A stretch of 64,000 nucleotides of DNA, taken from positions 124,001-188,000 of the forward strand of contig NZ_LMDK01000021.1 in the NCBI RefSeq assembly GCF_001425055.1, in the 5' to 3' direction. The first letter of the stretch is position 1. Each line of letters begins with the position of its first letter. The notes beneath the pieces are model-generated. The model worked only from the letters and a program-made list of their open reading frames with translations. It was not told the DNA's origin and ran no database searches. The position numbers were made by a program, and so were the translations under genes. Positions 10,950 to 19,393 of this stretch are shown piece by piece. Source of the DNA: Pelomonas sp. Root1237 (GTDB taxonomy: Bacteria > Pseudomonadota > Gammaproteobacteria > Burkholderiales > Burkholderiaceae_C).

Positions 10950-11660
10950 ATGAATCCCGACACCCGAAAGAAGCTCATGGGCGTCAGCACCGCCACGCTC
11001 TGCACCGCCCTGTTCAAGCGCGGCCTGCGCGGTCAGTTCATCCAGGACGTGCGCCCGCTGAACCCCGGCCTGCCGAACATGGTCGGCCCGGCTTACACGC
11101 TGCGCTACATGCCGGCGCGCGAGGACCTGAACGACATCAGCGTGTTCAAGGACCGCAGCCATCCGCAGCGCAAGGCCGTCGAGGAATGCCCGGAAGGTGC
11201 GGTGCTGGTCATCGACAGCCGCAAGGATGCGCGTGCCGCTTCGGCGGGCGGCATCCTGGTGGCCCGGCTGATGGTGCGCGGCGTGGCCGGCGTCGTCACC
11301 GATGGCGGCTTCCGCGACAGCCCGGATATTGCCCGCTACAGCATGCCGGCCTATCACTCGCGCCCGAGCGCACCGACCAACCTGACCCTGCACCAGGCCA
11401 TTGCCATCAACGAGCCGATCGGCTGCGGCGATGCGCCGGTGTTCCCGGGCGATGTGATCGTCGGCGATGCCGAGGGCGTCATCGTCATCCCGGCCCACCT
11501 GGCCGACGAGATCGCGAACGAATCCGTCGAGATGACCGTCTTCGAGGACTACGTGCAGGACAAGGTGATGGGCGGCCGCAGCGTGCTGGGCCTGTACCCG
11601 CCGACCGACGCCGACGTGGCCGCGGACTTCGCGGCCTGGCGCCAGCTCAAGGGGCGCTGA
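10950..11660 (+). CDS. RraA / HMG-CHA aldolase family protein, probable keto-deoxy-acid aldolase
   Basis: Member of the fold shared by RraA and the 4-hydroxy-4-methyl-2-oxoglutarate (HMG/CHA) aldolases. The segment GVAGVVTDGGFRDSPDI contains the Gly-rich turn and the R-D pair that bind substrate and divalent metal in the aldolases, and AEGVIVIPAHLADEIA is the usual C-terminal feature. At 236 residues it is within the aldolase range and longer than E. coli RraA. It sits last in the GH43-epimerase-dehydratase operon, with GAGAG before the ATG. From this context I infer that it cleaves the 2-keto-3-deoxypentonate made by the dehydratase into pyruvate and glycolaldehyde; RNase-E regulation is less likely. 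Its 3' end overlaps the facing SGNH gene by 14 bases. Confidence 0.82.
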   Translation: MNPDTRKKLMGVSTATLCTALFKRGLRGQFIQDVRPLNPGLPNMVGPAYTLRYMPAREDLNDISVFKDRSHPQRKAVEECPEGAVLVIDSRKDARAASAGGILVARLMVRGVAGVVTDGGFRDSPDIARYSMPAYHSRPSAPTNLTLHQAIAINEPIGCGDAPVFPGDVIVGDAEGVIVIPAHLADEIANESVEMTVFEDYVQDKVMGGRSVLGLYPPTDADVAADFAAWRQLKGR

Positions 11661-12918
11661 CCTTCGGGCATCGCCTGTCGAGCACTTCGACAGGAAAGGC
11701 TTCGGCCATCACGCGATAGCCGGCCAGCGACGGATGCAGGCCGTCGTTGTCGACCTCGGCACGCAGGAATGCCGGACGCGCGGGGTCGCGCATCAACGCA
11801 TCGAAGTCCACCAGTGCATCGAAGCGTCCCGGCTCACGCAGCCAGGCGTTCAGCGCCTGGCGATCGGCCTCGTTCTCGGCTTGCGGTGAGTAGTAGCCGC
11901 TGCCCGAATAGGGCATGACGGTCGAGGCGATCAAGCAGACGCCCCGTGAGCGGGCACGCTGGGCGAGGTCAGTGAAACCCGCCTTCATCTCGGCCAGCAG
12001 CGTGGCGCGAGACTCGGGCGTCGTCGGCCGGCCGCGATGGCTGACGCCGAGATCGTTGACGCCGATCAGCACGACGGCATGCGTGGCGCCGGTTCTTTCC
12101 AGCACGTCGCGGTCAAAACGCGACACGAGGTTGGGGCCGAGCCCGTCGCGCAGCAGGCGCCCACCGCCGATCCCCGTGTTGATGACCGAGACCTCCCGCT
12201 TCTCGGCCATCAGGCGACGCGACAGCACATCGGTCCAGCGTTGGTAGCTGCCCGACGGCACGCCATAGCCGTCGGTGATGGAGTCACCCGTCGCGACGAG
12301 GACGGGCAGCACCCTGGCAGCCCGCACGTCCAAGGCTGCCAGATGTCTCCAGCCTTCCTGGGCCACGGCCTCGGGCCAGTCCGCCGTGCCAACGCGATCG
12401 CCTGGCACCGCCCAACTGCGGATGCGCGAACCTGGATGCATACTGGCCTGCGCCGGCCCGGCCTGCACATGCATCTGCACGGCGACATCGGCCTGGCGTG
12501 GGACGGCGAATTCGATCACGTCGCTCCAAATCTCGGCATGCGCCGGCACGACGACTTCACGCCGACCCCCAAAGCTCAGCGAACGCAGGCTGGCCGCGTT
12601 GACCACCACGCCGTCCACCAAGGCCACGCTGGCCGCGCCCAGGGTCAGCGGCTCGGCGCCGAAGAGGTTGCTGATGCGCACCCGCAGGGCCCGACCTGCG
12701 GCGTCCACGCGCACGATCTGGCGCAAGCTGACGTCGCGCAGGGGCTGGCGCCACGGGAGCGGGGCGTCAGCTGGCGGCGCCTGCTCCAGCTGCGCGCTGG
12801 CCCAGGCCGCCAGCCAGGTGCCGCCGGCATCGTCTCGCGGCGCGCCGGCGCACCCTGCCAGCAGCAGGATGGCAGTCAGCAGGCCGAATCGGAGGCTCGC
12901 TCTTGGAGATGGGCTCAT
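11647..12918 (-). CDS. Lipoprotein SGNH/GDSL hydrolase (esterase)
   Basis: Secreted esterase, possibly removing acetyl groups from xylan. The SGNH blocks are complete: GDSITDGYG with nucleophile Ser213, INTGIGGGRLL (Gly), GVNDLG (Asn) and NDGLHPSLAGY (Asp-x-x-His). About 200 residues of beta-rich sequence precede the catalytic domain, as in the 400-residue actinobacterial and proteobacterial GDSL hydrolases. ATG 12918 was chosen because it gives a textbook lipoprotein signal (SLRFGLLTAILLLAGC, lipobox LAGC); an ATG 11 codons upstream would lengthen the n-region. No clear ribosome-binding site for either. It faces the pentose operon tail to tail. Substrate is inferred from neighbours only. Confidence 0.88.
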   Translation of the reverse strand: MSPSPRASLRFGLLTAILLLAGCAGAPRDDAGGTWLAAWASAQLEQAPPADAPLPWRQPLRDVSLRQIVRVDAAGRALRVRISNLFGAEPLTLGAASVALVDGVVVNAASLRSLSFGGRREVVVPAHAEIWSDVIEFAVPRQADVAVQMHVQAGPAQASMHPGSRIRSWAVPGDRVGTADWPEAVAQEGWRHLAALDVRAARVLPVLVATGDSITDGYGVPSGSYQRWTDVLSRRLMAEKREVSVINTGIGGGRLLRDGLGPNLVSRFDRDVLERTGATHAVVLIGVNDLGVSHRGRPTTPESRATLLAEMKAGFTDLAQRARSRGVCLIASTVMPYSGSGYYSPQAENEADRQALNAWLREPGRFDALVDFDALMRDPARPAFLRAEVDNDGLHPSLAGYRVMAEAFPVEVLDRRCPKVSAP

Positions 12919-13052
12919 GCCAAAATGATAGCGCAACCATTTGCTCGCCATCCAGGCGGCCCGGGGAGCGTGGTTGTTGCACCTGCAGGCCCTGTCCAGA
13001 ACTCCCGGCTTGCCTTTTCAGCCGCGATCTGCGCCCGAGTCCTGCGCGCTTT

Positions 13053-13274
13053 TCATCCGCGTACCGGCGCCTGGGCCAACTGGGCCGACCACAGCGGTTG
13101 CGTCGCGAGTTCCGCGGCGGTGACGTCGTCTGCCGTCACCGCATATTCATTGCTGCTGCGCTCAACAAAATAGGCAGAGCGGTAGCGCTGCAGCAGCCCC
13201 CCGAGTGCCCTGCGGGCCTGATTCGAAGGGCCATTGAAGACGAGGGTCAGCGTGGTCATGGTCGGTGCTTTCAT
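13053..13274 (-). CDS. Small hypothetical protein
   Basis: Possible 73-residue protein beginning MKAPTMTTLTLVFNG; a second ATG (13259) preceded by GAAAG would give a 68-residue version starting MTTLTLVF. The composition looks protein-like: a beta-like start, an amphipathic stretch ARRALGGLLQRYRS, then a charged tail. No family is recognised and there is no signal peptide. It lies alone between the SGNH hydrolase and the small envelope operon. Coding status is uncertain. Confidence 0.4.
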   Translation of the reverse strand: MKAPTMTTLTLVFNGPSNQARRALGGLLQRYRSAYFVERSSNEYAVTADDVTAAELATQPLWSAQLAQAPVRG

Positions 13275-13579
13275 CAAGGGCCGAGGTCATCCCATCGGCC
13301 CTCCTTGAACGCCAGGCAACCCGTGCGGTTGACGTTCAAGGTTGATACAGCTTGTGAGCGCACCGCCCAGGCTAAGCGACCCGGCCTACAGGCGCCCCAT
13401 CAGCAGCAGCACCAACACGATCAGAGGAACCGTGAGCCAACGCCGCCTCGGGACGAAGCGCAGGCCCTGCCAGGACCCGCAGACATCCTCACATCCTCAA
13501 AACAGCTGACATGCCGTTCCCGCAGGCTTGATGGGCCTGCCGTGAAGGCGCACAGTGCCAGCCTCGCCAGGAGATCACG
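13275..13579. other. Intergenic region with an imperfect hairpin
   Basis: No gene is supported here. At 13303-13341 the nine-base arms CCTTGAACG and CGTTCAAGG are exact inverted copies, with an inner pair CAACC/GGTTG. No T-run follows, so a terminator is doubtful. AGGAGAT just before 13580 is the ribosome-binding site of the next gene. Confidence 0.5.
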
Positions 13580-13912
13580 ATGCGATTCAGCCGCCTCGCC
13601 GCACTGTCCCTGGCCATGCTGCCGCTCGGCGCCATGGCAGGGGCGCTGTACGGCACCGTCCGCTCGGATCATGGGCCGCTGGGCGCCGTACAGGTTCAGC
13701 TGGCCTGCCCCCGCTTCGGGCAGGGCGCACGCATCACGGAGGCGACGAGCGATGCCAACGGCAGCTTCGCGCTGCGCCTGCCCGTGAATGGCAAGTGCGA
13801 GATGCGCGTGCAGCGCGGCACCAGCATCGGCCCGCCATTCGAGGTCTATCTGTTCGAGAACCCCGTGCGCTTTGATTTCGTCGTCGGGCAGCGGCTGGAG
13901 AAGCTGCGGTGA
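13580..13912 (+). CDS. Small secreted protein with a carboxypeptidase-regulatory-like fold
   Basis: A 110-residue periplasmic or secreted protein. Signal peptide: RFSRLAALSLAMLPLGAMA, cleavage before GALYG. The mature part GTVRSDHGPLGAVQVQLAC...ITEATSDANGSFALRLPVNGKCEMRV has the pattern of the carboxypeptidase regulatory-like (transthyretin-like) beta-sandwich: Gly-x-Val, variable loop, then T-D-x-x-G-x-F. Two cysteines flank the core and could form a disulfide. AGGAGAT lies six bases before the ATG. It is the first gene of a three-gene operon; its stop overlaps the next start as GTGA. Role unknown. Confidence 0.8.
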   Translation: MRFSRLAALSLAMLPLGAMAGALYGTVRSDHGPLGAVQVQLACPRFGQGARITEATSDANGSFALRLPVNGKCEMRVQRGTSIGPPFEVYLFENPVRFDFVVGQRLEKLR

Positions 13913-14928
13913 CGGTCAAGGAGGCGGACAAGGTCAACAACAAGGCGCAAGACAAGGGCAAGCCCGGCGAGAAGGACACCGGCGCCACGCGCCTGGAGTG
14001 GATCAAGGCGATCGGCATGCCGGTAGTGACGCTGATCGTGACGGTGGTGGGCGGCTACTACCTGACCGGCCTGCAGAAGGAACGCGAGACGCGCGAGGGC
14101 AACGAGAAGCTGTACGCGCAGTTGCTGACGCAGCGCGAGCAGTCGGACGCGCAGATCCGCAAGGACATGTTCAACGTCGTCATCAGCAACTTTCTGAAGG
14201 AGCCCAAGAAGGGCGACCTCGAAACGCAGGTGCTGCAACTCGAACTGCTCGCGAGCAACTTCAACCAGTCGCTGGACCTGGCGCCTCTGTTCAAGGACGT
14301 GGCCCGCAAGCTGACAGGCAAGGACGCCTCGTCCACGCCGCGCAATGCCGAGTTCAAGAAGCGACTGGACCTCAGCGCGGCCAACCTGATCTCCAAGCAG
14401 GTAGACAGCCTGTCGCACCGGGGCTTCGCCAAGGGCTATCCGCAGCCGCTGGGCGGTTGGGCAGAAAACTTTGGCAAGCCCTTCATCGACGAGAAGATCA
14501 CGCTGCAGCGCCTCATGCCGCGATCACGAGCGGCACCGGGCGGCAAAGGCGAATCCATTCACTTCCAGGTCGAGATCGTGGATGTGAACCTGGAGCGCCG
14601 CGAGGTGGAGGTCAGGCTGCGCGTCGACTTCCCGGGGGACTCGGAACAGGACGTGGACCGGCATTTCTGGGTCAGCCAATACGACTTCCCCATGCTGGAC
14701 AACACGCAGTTGCCGCAGGGGCTTCGCTGCTCCATCGTCATCACCGAATTCCTGGTGCCGGACGGCCCCGCGGACAGCCGCGAAGCCAACAGCGCCGTCA
14801 AGTTCCACCTGGTCGTCTTTCCTGCTGCGAGCGCCAGCTTCAAGGAACGCCAGGACTATGACGACGTGCTGACCGACATGTTGAGGTTCAGCGCCAACCG
14901 AGGCGAGAAGGAGGCAGCACGCCCATGA
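13909..14928 (+). CDS. Single-pass membrane protein with coiled coil, unknown function
   Basis: A 339-residue protein starting at GTG inside the previous stop (GTGA). A Lys-rich cytoplasmic start (about 1-30) leads to one membrane segment, AIGMPVVTLIVTVVGGYYLTGL (about 34-55), followed by a charged heptad-like region LQKERETREGNEKLYAQLLTQREQ that is probably a coiled coil, and a soluble C-terminal domain of about 200 residues (FQVEIVDVNLERREVEVRLRV...). No known family recognised. It lies between two small secreted proteins with the same regulatory-like fold and overlaps the downstream gene as ATGA, so the three products probably act together in the envelope. Confidence 0.82.
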   Translation: MTVKEADKVNNKAQDKGKPGEKDTGATRLEWIKAIGMPVVTLIVTVVGGYYLTGLQKERETREGNEKLYAQLLTQREQSDAQIRKDMFNVVISNFLKEPKKGDLETQVLQLELLASNFNQSLDLAPLFKDVARKLTGKDASSTPRNAEFKKRLDLSAANLISKQVDSLSHRGFAKGYPQPLGGWAENFGKPFIDEKITLQRLMPRSRAAPGGKGESIHFQVEIVDVNLERREVEVRLRVDFPGDSEQDVDRHFWVSQYDFPMLDNTQLPQGLRCSIVITEFLVPDGPADSREANSAVKFHLVVFPAASASFKERQDYDDVLTDMLRFSANRGEKEAARP

Positions 14929-15362
14929 ACACAATTCCACTGCCCTGCCGCCGCTCCTTGCTTTGCGGCGTCGTCCTGGTCCTGGCCGCGGCGCTGCGTC
15001 CGCAGCACGCCCTGGCATACGCCGCAGCATCGGCGCCCACCGGCAATGACGACGAGGCCCCAAAAGGCAAACCGCCAAAAGACAAGGATCGAGATCGGGA
15101 CAAATCGACCACCCGGCTGGTCGTCAAGGTCAGTGGCAACGGCAAGCCCGTCAGCCACGCCGATGTGAAGGTCAAGGTCGGCGGCGGTGACGGCATCTCC
15201 CTCGTGACCAATGACCGCGGCGAAGCCTCGCTGACTCTCAACGCCCCGGGCGCGGCCGAAGTCCACGTGATTGCGCTGGGCTGGGCGTCCGGTCGCGGCG
15301 TCGTGGAACTCAAGGCCGGCGAGCCGACCTCGCTGCAGATCGAACTCAAGAAGTCGCAGTGA
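14925..15362 (+). CDS. Secreted protein with charged linker and regulatory-like beta-sandwich
   Basis: A 145-residue exported protein. Signal peptide: RRSLLCGVVLVLAAALRPQHALA, cleavage before YAAAS. A Lys/Asp-rich linker (GKPPKDKDRDRDKS, about 48-61) is followed by a domain VSGNGKPVSHADVKVKV...SLVTNDRGEASLTLNAPG, the same carboxypeptidase-regulatory-like pattern seen in the first gene of this operon. The start overlaps the preceding stop as ATGA. Two secreted proteins of the same fold flanking one membrane coiled-coil protein suggests a shared envelope assembly, but no function is known. Confidence 0.8.
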   Translation: MNTIPLPCRRSLLCGVVLVLAAALRPQHALAYAAASAPTGNDDEAPKGKPPKDKDRDRDKSTTRLVVKVSGNGKPVSHADVKVKVGGGDGISLVTNDRGEASLTLNAPGAAEVHVIALGWASGRGVVELKAGEPTSLQIELKKSQ

Positions 15363-15413
15363 AGGCGGCTGCGGATAGCGCCCGGTGAGAAGGGCCCGCC
15401 GCGAAGCTCGGGC

Positions 15414-15707
15414 TCAGGGCGCGGCGATGCCGTCGATGCGGTCCAGGCGCACGATCATGCGGCCAAACTGCTGATTGCGCAGTTCAACCCACAGCCCCGG
15501 TTCGATGCGCGTCACCGCGCCCGAGATCGTCTGCCCGGCCACGTAGAGCGTGATGCCGCGCTTGTCCTGCAGCGCCGTGGTGAGCGCCTGCTCGATGCCT
15601 CGCGTGGCATCGGTTGCATGAGCAACGCCCGACACGAAGGCGCAGGCGACGACGAGCGCGGCCAGCGCACGGCGTGAGGAAAAGGGGCGGGACGGTTGCA
15701 CAGACAT
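15414..15707 (-). CDS. Small exported protein, possible SH3/Sm-like barrel
   Basis: A 97-residue protein with a signal peptide (SSRRALAALVVACAFVSGVAHA, cleavage before TDA). The mature part ends ITLYVAGQTISGAVTRIEPG...WVELRNQQFGRMIVRLDRIDGIAA, a beta-strand pattern resembling a small barrel. ATG 15707 has AGGAG nine bases upstream, which fixes the start; a longer in-frame reading upstream lacks any start signal and runs into the acyl-CoA dehydrogenase gene. It faces the three-gene envelope operon. Function unknown. Confidence 0.72.
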   Translation of the reverse strand: MSVQPSRPFSSRRALAALVVACAFVSGVAHATDATRGIEQALTTALQDKRGITLYVAGQTISGAVTRIEPGLWVELRNQQFGRMIVRLDRIDGIAAP

Positions 15708-15888
15708 GGCAGGGCTCCTGAATGCTGGTTGGACGGGCCTTGACTGTGCTCGACGCGGGTCACCAGGAGACGTCAGGCGAGGCAGGGGTTTGTTTCGTTT
15801 GTTGTTCGTGCCGATCTTGAGAATCAGACACGGCTGACGCTGCGCCACCCTCGCCTGGCGCAGCATGGGCCCCAAGGAGACCACAGCC

Positions 15889-18045
15889 GTGATCGCAAGC
15901 TTGCTCGGCCCGTTGCTGGGTCGCTGGGCGTTTGAACCGTTCGCCAAGGCCTTGCCCCAGATGGGCGACACCGAGCGCGCGGCGCTGGAGGCCGGCACGG
16001 TGGGTTTCGAAGGCGCATTGTTCGCCGGCGCGCCGGACTTCGACCGCCTGCTCGCCATGGCGCCCAACCGCCTGACGGCCGACGAGCAGGCCTTCCTGGA
16101 CGGCGACGTGCGCGAGCTGATTGCCATGCTCGACGACTTTGCGATCGACGAGGCGCACGACCTGCCGCCCGAGGTGTGGCGCTTTCTGCGCGAGCGGCGC
16201 TTCTTCGGCATGATCATCCCGCGCGAGCAGGGTGGCCTGGGCTTCGGCCATTTCGCCCACGCCGCCGTGGTGACCCGTATCGCCACCGTCAACGTGGCCA
16301 CCGCCGTGACGGTCATGGTGCCCAACTCGCTGGGCCCGGCCGAACTGCTGCTGCGCTACGGCACGGACGCGCAGAAGGCCCACTACCTGCCCCGCCTGGC
16401 GGACGGCCGCGACCTGCCCTGCTTCGGCCTCACCTCGCCGTACGCCGGTTCCGACGCTGCGGCCATCCCAGACACCGGCATGCTGACCGAGCGCGAGATC
16501 GACGGCCACACCGTGCGCGGCTTCAGCGTGCGCTTTGACAAGCGCTACATCACGCTCGCACCGGTGGCCACCGTGGTGGGGCTGGCCTTCCAAGCCGTGG
16601 ACCCGTCGCGCCCGCCGGCGGAGCAGCATCTCGGCATCACTTGCGCACTGATCCCCGTGCCCACGCCGGGGCTGGAGATCGGGCGCCGCCACCGGCCGAT
16701 GAACTCCGCCTTCATGAACGGGCCCATCCACGGCGACGATGTGTTCGTGCCCATGGACTGGGTCATCGGCGGCGAGGCACAGGTGGGCCAGGGCTGGCGC
16801 ATGCTGATGGAATGCCTCGCTGCGGGGCGCGCCATCTCGTTGCCGGCGTTGGGCGCGGCCATGCAGCAGACAGCGCTCTACGTGATGACGGGCTATGGCC
16901 GCATCCGCGAGCAGTTCGGCCTGCCCATCGCGCGCTTCGAGGCCATTGCGGGTCTCATAGCCCGCACGGCGGCGGATCTGTACGCGTCCGACGCCGCGCG
17001 CCGCTACACGGCAGCGGCACTCGACGCCGGCGAGCGGCCCAGCGTGGCCAGCGCCATCCTCAAGGTGCAGCTCACCGAGGCCGGCCGCCGCGCCGTCAGC
17101 ACGGGCATGGACGTGCTGGGCGGCAAGGGCATCATCAGCGGCCCGAGCAACCTGCTGGGCGTGGCCTATCGGCATGCGCCCATCGCCATCACGGTGGAAG
17201 GCGCCAACCTGCTGTCGCGGGCCCTCATCATCTTCGGCCAGGGCGCCGTGCGCTGCCACCCACACGTGATGGACGAAATGGCTGCCGTGCAGGCCAAGGA
17301 CGAAGCCGCGCTGGGCCGAGCCCTGCTCGGCCACGCAGGCCACGTCGCGCGCAACCTCGGCGCCAGCCTCTTCGGCGCCGGCCTGAAGGGCCGTGTGCCG
17401 CCAGGGCTTGAAAAGGAAGCCCGGCTCATCGCCCGCTTGTCGGCCAAGTACGCGCTGACGGCCGACCTCGCGATGGGGCTGCTCGGCGGGCGGCTCAAGC
17501 GCATGGAGCTGCTGTCCGCGCGGCTGGGCGATGTGCTCTCCCACCTCTACCTGGCGGCGGCCAGCGTGTGGCGCTTCAAGGTGGAGGAGCAGGGCGAGGG
17601 CGACCCGAAGATGCTGCCATTCGCCCGGGCCGCCATCCGCTTCCGGCTCGAAGCCGCCGCGGCCACGCTGCGAGATCTGCACGCCAACATGCCTTCGGGC
17701 GCGTTGAAGGCGCTGTCGCCGCTGCTGCTGCACGGCACCCGCCACCTGGCACCGCTGCGCGATCGCGATCTCGTTGCGCTGGCCGAATCACTGCGCACCG
17801 ATCCCTCGCTCGTGGCCCGCCTGTGCCCCGACTTCACCCCGCCGGCCACCGGCGGGCTGCGCGACCTGGCCGACGCGCTGCGCCTGGCCGATGCATTGGG
17901 CGGCGCCCCAGCCGAGGCGGTCTCCGAGCTGAACCGCGCACTGCGCCGCACACGCTCGCTGGAAGCCGCCGCCGCCAGCTCGCGCGACCCCGAGGCCGCG
18001 CTGGCATATCTGCGCGCGGCGGACAAGGTCATTCAGGTGGACTGA
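15889..18045 (+). CDS. fadE: FadE-type acyl-CoA dehydrogenase (with DUF1974 C-terminal region)
   Basis: Catalyses the first, FAD-dependent step of fatty-acid beta-oxidation. The order is an N-terminal extension, the acyl-CoA dehydrogenase core (FFGMIIPREQGGLGFGHFAHA, CFGLTSPYAGSDAAAIPDTG, VLGGKGIISGPSNLLG, ITVEGANLL) and a C-terminal region of about 280 residues, which together identify the long FadE branch rather than the 380-residue dehydrogenases. GTG 15889 is chosen because AAGGAG lies 10 bases upstream; ATG 15865 has no such site and would add eight residues. At 718 residues it is shorter than E. coli FadE (814) and lacks its hydrophobic N-terminal segments, so it may be soluble or peripheral. 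No partner genes of beta-oxidation are adjacent. Confidence 0.9.
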   Translation: MIASLLGPLLGRWAFEPFAKALPQMGDTERAALEAGTVGFEGALFAGAPDFDRLLAMAPNRLTADEQAFLDGDVRELIAMLDDFAIDEAHDLPPEVWRFLRERRFFGMIIPREQGGLGFGHFAHAAVVTRIATVNVATAVTVMVPNSLGPAELLLRYGTDAQKAHYLPRLADGRDLPCFGLTSPYAGSDAAAIPDTGMLTEREIDGHTVRGFSVRFDKRYITLAPVATVVGLAFQAVDPSRPPAEQHLGITCALIPVPTPGLEIGRRHRPMNSAFMNGPIHGDDVFVPMDWVIGGEAQVGQGWRMLMECLAAGRAISLPALGAAMQQTALYVMTGYGRIREQFGLPIARFEAIAGLIARTAADLYASDAARRYTAAALDAGERPSVASAILKVQLTEAGRRAVSTGMDVLGGKGIISGPSNLLGVAYRHAPIAITVEGANLLSRALIIFGQGAVRCHPHVMDEMAAVQAKDEAALGRALLGHAGHVARNLGASLFGAGLKGRVPPGLEKEARLIARLSAKYALTADLAMGLLGGRLKRMELLSARLGDVLSHLYLAAASVWRFKVEEQGEGDPKMLPFARAAIRFRLEAAAATLRDLHANMPSGALKALSPLLLHGTRHLAPLRDRDLVALAESLRTDPSLVARLCPDFTPPATGGLRDLADALRLADALGGAPAEAVSELNRALRRTRSLEAAAASSRDPEAALAYLRAADKVIQVD

Positions 18046-18094
18046 CGCGACGAAGCAAGGTCTTCCTGTGGGCAGCGTCATTGGGCCTGAAAAA

Positions 18095-19390
18095 TCACTC
18101 CTCCCAGCGAAACCGCCAGATCGCCAGCAGCCCGAAGGCTGCGCTGAAGCCCAGCATCACCGCGCTGGGCAGCAGCGCCGCGGCGAAGGGCTGACCGCGC
18201 CACGTCATCGCATCCAGCGCATCCACGGCCCAGCGTGTCGGCACGGCCAGCGAGACCGTCTGCAACCACTCCGGGAAGATGAAGGCCGGTACCCAGGCGC
18301 CGCCCAGCATGACCATCAGCAGCGTGGCCAGGATGGCCAGGCCGCGTGTGGCCTCGGGCGTGCGGCCCAGTGCCGCGATGAGCAGGCCGAAGCTGGCCGT
18401 CAGCAGCGCAAAGCAGGCCAGCACCAGTGCAAAGCCGGCCGGGCTGCCGAGCACGCGCACGCCGAAGGCGGCGATGGCCACGACGTAGATGATGGTGAAG
18501 ACGATCAGCGAGATCAGCGCGCTGGCGGCGATGCGACTGCCCAGCAGCTGGGCGCGCGACAGCGGTGCCGCGCGCAGCCGCTTCCACAGGCCCAGGCGGC
18601 GCATCAGCAGCAGGCCCATGCCCATCTCTACGCCGCTCATCAGGATGAACTGCACGCCCATGCCGGCGAAGGAGTGGGCATAGCTGTTGTAGGCCACGGG
18701 GGCGGCATTGGTGCCAGATTGCAGGGCCTCGACCTCGCGCGTCGTGTAGGGCATGGACAGGCCGCCCGCCGCCGCCGCGGAAGCACCGCCCGGAGGCTGA
18801 GCGGCCTCGCGCTTTTGCACGGCGCCGATGCTGTCGAACATGCGCACAAGCTCGGCCCGGCGTTCGGTGTCCAGGCCTTGCGAGGTCTCGACCTGTTGCT
18901 TCATGTCCGCCAGCACGGGGCTGCCGGCGCTGAAGGTGCTGCGGCTGACCTCCTGCATCAGCGTCTGCGCCAGCAGCCCGCGCACGACGGCCAGGGCGCT
19001 GGCCTGCGAGGGGTCGTAGTGCAGCACGATCACGGGCTTCGGGCTGGTGCCGAACATGGCCCCCGCCGCTTGCTGGCCCAGGCCCTGCGGCAGGATGGCC
19101 GCGGCGCGCAGCTTGCCGGCGCGCACCTGCGCCACGACGTCGGCCTCATCGGTGACCGTGGTCTTCAACGCGGACTCGGCCTGCAGTGCTGCGACGACGC
19201 GCTGCGACAGCGGGCTGCGGTCCAGGTCGACGACACCGACGGCGATGCCGGCCATCTTGCTGCTGGAGCCGAACAGGCTGCCGAAGAAGGCGGCGATGAG
19301 GATGGGCGCGACGATGCTCATGAGCAGCGCGCGGCGGTTGGAGAAGTGCAGCTTCAGTTCTGCACGGACGAGCGCGAGGATGGCTTGCAT
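18095..19390 (-). CDS. ABC-2 type transporter permease
   Basis: Membrane subunit of an exporter, 431 residues. It has one membrane segment near the N-terminus (ALLMSIVAPILIAAFFGSLFG), a large extracytoplasmic domain of roughly 190 residues (DLDRSPLSQRVVAALQAES...), then about five more segments (GVQFILMSGVEMGMGLLLM; LISLIVFTIIYVVAIAAFGV; FALVLACFALLTASFGLLIAAL; ILATLLMVMLGGAWVPAFIF; last near LLPSAVMLGFSAAFGLLAI). This is the DrrB/YhhJ-like architecture. It starts three bases after the ATPase gene stop, so the two form one transporter. Substrate (drug, polysaccharide or other) is not deducible. Confidence 0.9.
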   Translation of the reverse strand: MQAILALVRAELKLHFSNRRALLMSIVAPILIAAFFGSLFGSSSKMAGIAVGVVDLDRSPLSQRVVAALQAESALKTTVTDEADVVAQVRAGKLRAAAILPQGLGQQAAGAMFGTSPKPVIVLHYDPSQASALAVVRGLLAQTLMQEVSRSTFSAGSPVLADMKQQVETSQGLDTERRAELVRMFDSIGAVQKREAAQPPGGASAAAAGGLSMPYTTREVEALQSGTNAAPVAYNSYAHSFAGMGVQFILMSGVEMGMGLLLMRRLGLWKRLRAAPLSRAQLLGSRIAASALISLIVFTIIYVVAIAAFGVRVLGSPAGFALVLACFALLTASFGLLIAALGRTPEATRGLAILATLLMVMLGGAWVPAFIFPEWLQTVSLAVPTRWAVDALDAMTWRGQPFAAALLPSAVMLGFSAAFGLLAIWRFRWEE

Positions 19391-19393
19391 GGT

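Noticed and set aside
13330-13343. TTGACG-like half-site near 13330
   Set aside because: Only one arm of the acyl-CoA dyad is present and the neighbouring genes are unrelated to acyl-CoA metabolism.
15760-17745. A 661-codon minus-strand frame opposite the FadE-like gene
   Set aside because: His/Gln/Gly/Arg-rich shadow with no recognisable motif.
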